Below are positions 61,301 through 64,000 of a stretch of 64,000 nt of DNA, in pieces. A model generated the notes under the pieces. It saw only the letters and a list, made by a program, of their open reading frames with translations. It did no database searches and was not told the origin of the DNA. The DNA comes from Macquaria australasica (Eukaryota; Chordata; Actinopteri; Centrarchiformes; Percichthyidae). Every line of letters starts with the position of its first letter. The stretch's first letter is position 1. The DNA lies in contig SEMN01000265.1 of NCBI GenBank assembly GCA_005408345.1, forward strand, positions 62,001 through 126,000, given 5' to 3'. Both the position numbers and the translations under genes were made by a program.

Positions 61301-63874
61301 ATTTCATTTTCTAAATCATCTTATCAAAACTCACATATTAGGATATTGTATTTGTAGAAAATGTCTGCATACTATACACTCTGTTGCCAGTTTATGTAAA
61401 TAATAGAAACATTATTGCATTATACAGAGAAACACTGTGTATATACTGCAATAGTTTAACAGCACTACAAATTGCAGCCTCGAAAATGACCATAAAGTTA
61501 TTAACACCTCTATAAAAAAGTTTCAACAAAAACTGTACAATTTAATGCAGGATTGTATTAGACTGCATTAGTTTTATCTAGGTGTTTGTGCCTAATAAAG
61601 TGACAACTAAGTGTGTAATATGTCGTAAAGTTTCCCCGTGCTCTTCAGTTTCTAAACCTAACTTTCCATGCCCAGTCTTTTACTTTTTGTACTGTTACTA
61701 TATATAAACCCCTTCTTACCTCCTACAGATATTACACCCACGTGACGCCGTCTGCTGTTCATTTCAGGGCCGAAGAACCAGCTGTTCTTAGTGATGGAGT
61801 AGCACTCGATGCTGCGAAATGGGTCACCAGAACCCCCCCGGCCACCCACACAGAACAAAACCCCTGAAGAAGTGATAGGAAAGAAGCAAACACTGGCACA
61901 GTGAGAGAACACACATCATACTTTCTCAAATATGACCAGCTATATAACTATATGACAAAGAAGTTATTACATTTTTGTAAATTCCCTTATGTTATGAAGA
62001 TGAGACTGAGCCTGTTACAACACACAAACACCCAGAAAGGCATTTGGTTTCATAAATGTAGCTGTGTGTTTTTTAGGAAGATAAGAAAAAGTGCTACAAA
62101 ATGCTATAACATCAGTGGTTAAAAGTTCAAAGCCAAACACCACCATATAAGTCCTACCTGCAGTGTGTTTCCGGGGTATCGTACGGACTGAGTACTCAAA
62201 GTCCAGCACCACCTTGTTGCTGAGGTGCAGGTGGTAGTTCCTGGCTTCGTCCATCAGGTCACGGCAACTCAGGTTACCTTTGATCATCTCGTCCTTAGCT
62301 ACTGTTCCAGTCAGGAACTCTACAGGGAGCAGGGGGAGGCGCACCTGAAGGAAACACCAACATACACTTTGTATTGTGGTTGTAAAAGTGATTACATAAA
62401 GCTGTAAACATATGTAAGACACACACAGTTACAGTATGTAGCTTAACCTTCAAGTAATCAGTAAAATAGGTCATAACTTTACTAGAACACATACAGAGGC
62501 ACTTCCAAACACAAATACAAAACTTTTGGAGATATTAAACTCAGGAAGATGCAACATTAATTTCCGATCAAAGCGTACCCTTCTGAGTGAAGGTATGTAC
62601 TCTCTAACCTGAGACATGATCTGGTCCAGCCAGGCCTCGTGGTGCTGTGGGTTTGCTTTCAGCCATTTCACTGCTGCATTGTACACCTGTGTCTCTGAGT
62701 GGATATTGAGCTCACTGGAGGACAATAATGTGCGTAAGTGCTGCGGAGACACGCATGTGAAGTCCTCACACTCCACTACCTCGGTGAAGTGTTCGCAGGC
62801 ATAGCGGTCGGCCATGTCCATCAGGTCCACGCGATTGTGGCTCTCAGCAAAGGTACGAACTGCCAGGCAGTTGGTGGGGTGGAAGTGGGCCTTCATGTAC
62901 TCACAGCAGGCTCTCGCCACCAACTCCACCTAACAGATTCAGAATCAATAAAGCAATTTTACAGATCATCTCAATGTATTACACAATTCTGCTCTGTGTA
63001 GAAATTGTCTTAACATTTTGAATAAGTGCTCATCACTACACTTAACCAAAATGCTTAGTTCATGTAAAATGGAGAACTAAATGCCCACATGGCTTGTTGA
63101 TTGATTGCATTTGTATTTCTTTACCTGAAGGATGCAGGCAGCATAAAGCAGTGGCTGGACATTGTCCACAGTTAATGTGAGTTTGGAGGAGTAGGCAAAA
63201 TGCACCAGGTCCTGGATGGCATCGCCATCAAAGTCCTTGATTTCTATCAGTTCCTGCTTAGCCTCTGACATCTCCGACAGGAACATGGCCCTGAGGGAAG
63301 AAAGAGCAACTTAGACAAGAACAAGGTGAAACACCCACAAAGTTCTGTGTTCTGCAAAAACATAGAAAATAAATTTAAAAAAATATTTTGTTTTGAAGTC
63401 TACTTCAATGGTACTCAAACTATGTGCAGTCCTATCTCATGTAATGTATGTATTTTTCCAGACTGTAATATACAAGAGGGAACACATGCCATGTTTCCAT
63501 CTAAGCATCTTTATACAAATGATCCAAACAGAAATGACAAAATTCTGTCTTTGATTTTTTTTTCGATGACACTGGAACCTTATATTCAGACTCAAGACAG
63601 TTCACAGACAGTATTGTAATTTCTGTATGTTTAGTCAAAGCAAAAAGTGTATCTGGCATGTAATATAACAGGTTCCATTAAATAATTATGGAGATTGAGT
63701 GTCGACTAGTAAGAAAAAAAAACCCTCTTAAATGTCTGTGCTGTACTGTAAAATTGCTATTATAGGCCTAGTTCAAAAAATAAAACTGGAACTGGAAAAA
63801 AATGGAACATACCTGAAGTAAGGGATCACACAAGCCAGCACTAGCTTGTGGCATGGTATCAACCTACTGCCAAC
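58384..63874 (-). CDS. klhl8: Kelch-like protein 8, 5' end outside window
   Basis: KLHL8 is a BTB-BACK-Kelch substrate adaptor for Cullin-3 ubiquitin ligases. Exons present, in gene order: 63813-63874, 63125-63290, 62609-62929, 62158-62344, 61720-61863, 60990-61101, 60102-60270, 59851-60010, 58943-59144, 58384-58507. They join in frame to 548 residues. The N-terminal part, roughly 70 residues by comparison with the family, lies beyond 64000. The BTB half is clear (CHKLVLACVIPYFRAMF; DLVHFAYSSKLTLTVDNVQP), then BACK (NCLAVRTFAESHNRVDLMDM), then six kelch blades, each with a GG pair and a spaced Tyr/Trp (VYAVGGHDGNEHLGNMEMFD; IYAIGGLDDNSCFNDVERYD; VYAVGGNDGVASLSSVERF; GGFDDNSPLSSVERFD; VFAVGGHNGNIYLNTVEAF). 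The C-terminus RAGAGVAVCSSHVSQIRDVG matches the vertebrate family closely. Confidence 0.96.
61373..61619. repeat. MITE with TACACTC-type termini in a klhl8 intron
   Basis: Starts TATACACTCTGTTGCCAGTT and ends CCTAATAAAGTGACAACTAA then GTGTGTA, an imperfect inverted pair. It contains GACTGCATTAGTTTTATCTA. The fragment at 1642-1682 is related. Confidence 0.55.
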
Positions 63875-64000
63875 CTACAAAAAGAGACAAACACAAAATA
63901 CATGTTTAATAAACAGATAACAAGGCAAACCTGTATACATATCAATAAGCTCACTGCTTATTCATTTCCACAGTATGACTGTTCAGATAGAGTGCTGTAA

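Noticed and set aside
1..64000. CRISPR arrays, operons or bacterial mobile elements
   Set aside because: The window is intron-rich vertebrate DNA. No regularly spaced direct repeats were found beyond microsatellites, and no tRNA or rRNA gene was recognised by eye.

Overview
The window is nuclear DNA from a ray-finned fish, almost certainly a percomorph-type teleost. Coding sequence is split into short exons with GT-AG introns, teleost-style transposon remnants sit in introns and spacers, and the gene order gsdf - aff1 - (lectin gene) - klhl8 matches the fish gsdf/aff1/klhl8 neighbourhood. All exon models were built by hand from splice sites, reading phase and protein family patterns. No transcript data were available.

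Layout. (1) 1-2262: spacer with transposon remnants, including a complete hAT-type MITE about 630 bp upstream of gsdf. (2) 2263-4221 (+): gsdf, five coding exons, a TGF-beta-superfamily gonadal factor. (3) 6352-7167 (+): a two-exon gene for a small secreted cysteine-rich protein that I do not recognise; a hAT-like element has inserted at its stop codon. (4) 8038-11902: spacer with transposons and an orphan exon-like segment. (5) 11903-31792 (+): aff1, 19 coding exons, about 1196 aa, scaffold of the super elongation complex; its 3'UTR runs to about 34.3 kb. (6) 35162-55068 (-): a 50-exon gene predicted to encode a 2172-aa type I membrane protein with twelve C-type lectin domains and a SUEL (rhamnose/galactose lectin), an F5/8C discoidin and an LCCL domain in the middle. 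All 50 exons join in one open frame (6519 nt). (7) 58384-63874 (-): klhl8, ten of its coding exons; the 5' end lies beyond the window.

The genes are not an operon and probably have unrelated jobs: gonadal differentiation (gsdf), transcription elongation (aff1), a probable endocytic glycan receptor (the lectin gene) and a Cullin-3 substrate adaptor (klhl8). aff1 and the lectin gene converge tail to tail, and their poly(A) signals are about 14 bp apart.

The most interesting item is the mosaic lectin receptor. It is neither a standard mannose receptor (no ricin-type Cys-rich or FNII domain seen) nor any architecture I can name. Galactose-type QPD/NPD motifs are concentrated N-terminal and mannose-type EPN motifs C-terminal of the SUEL-discoidin-LCCL block.
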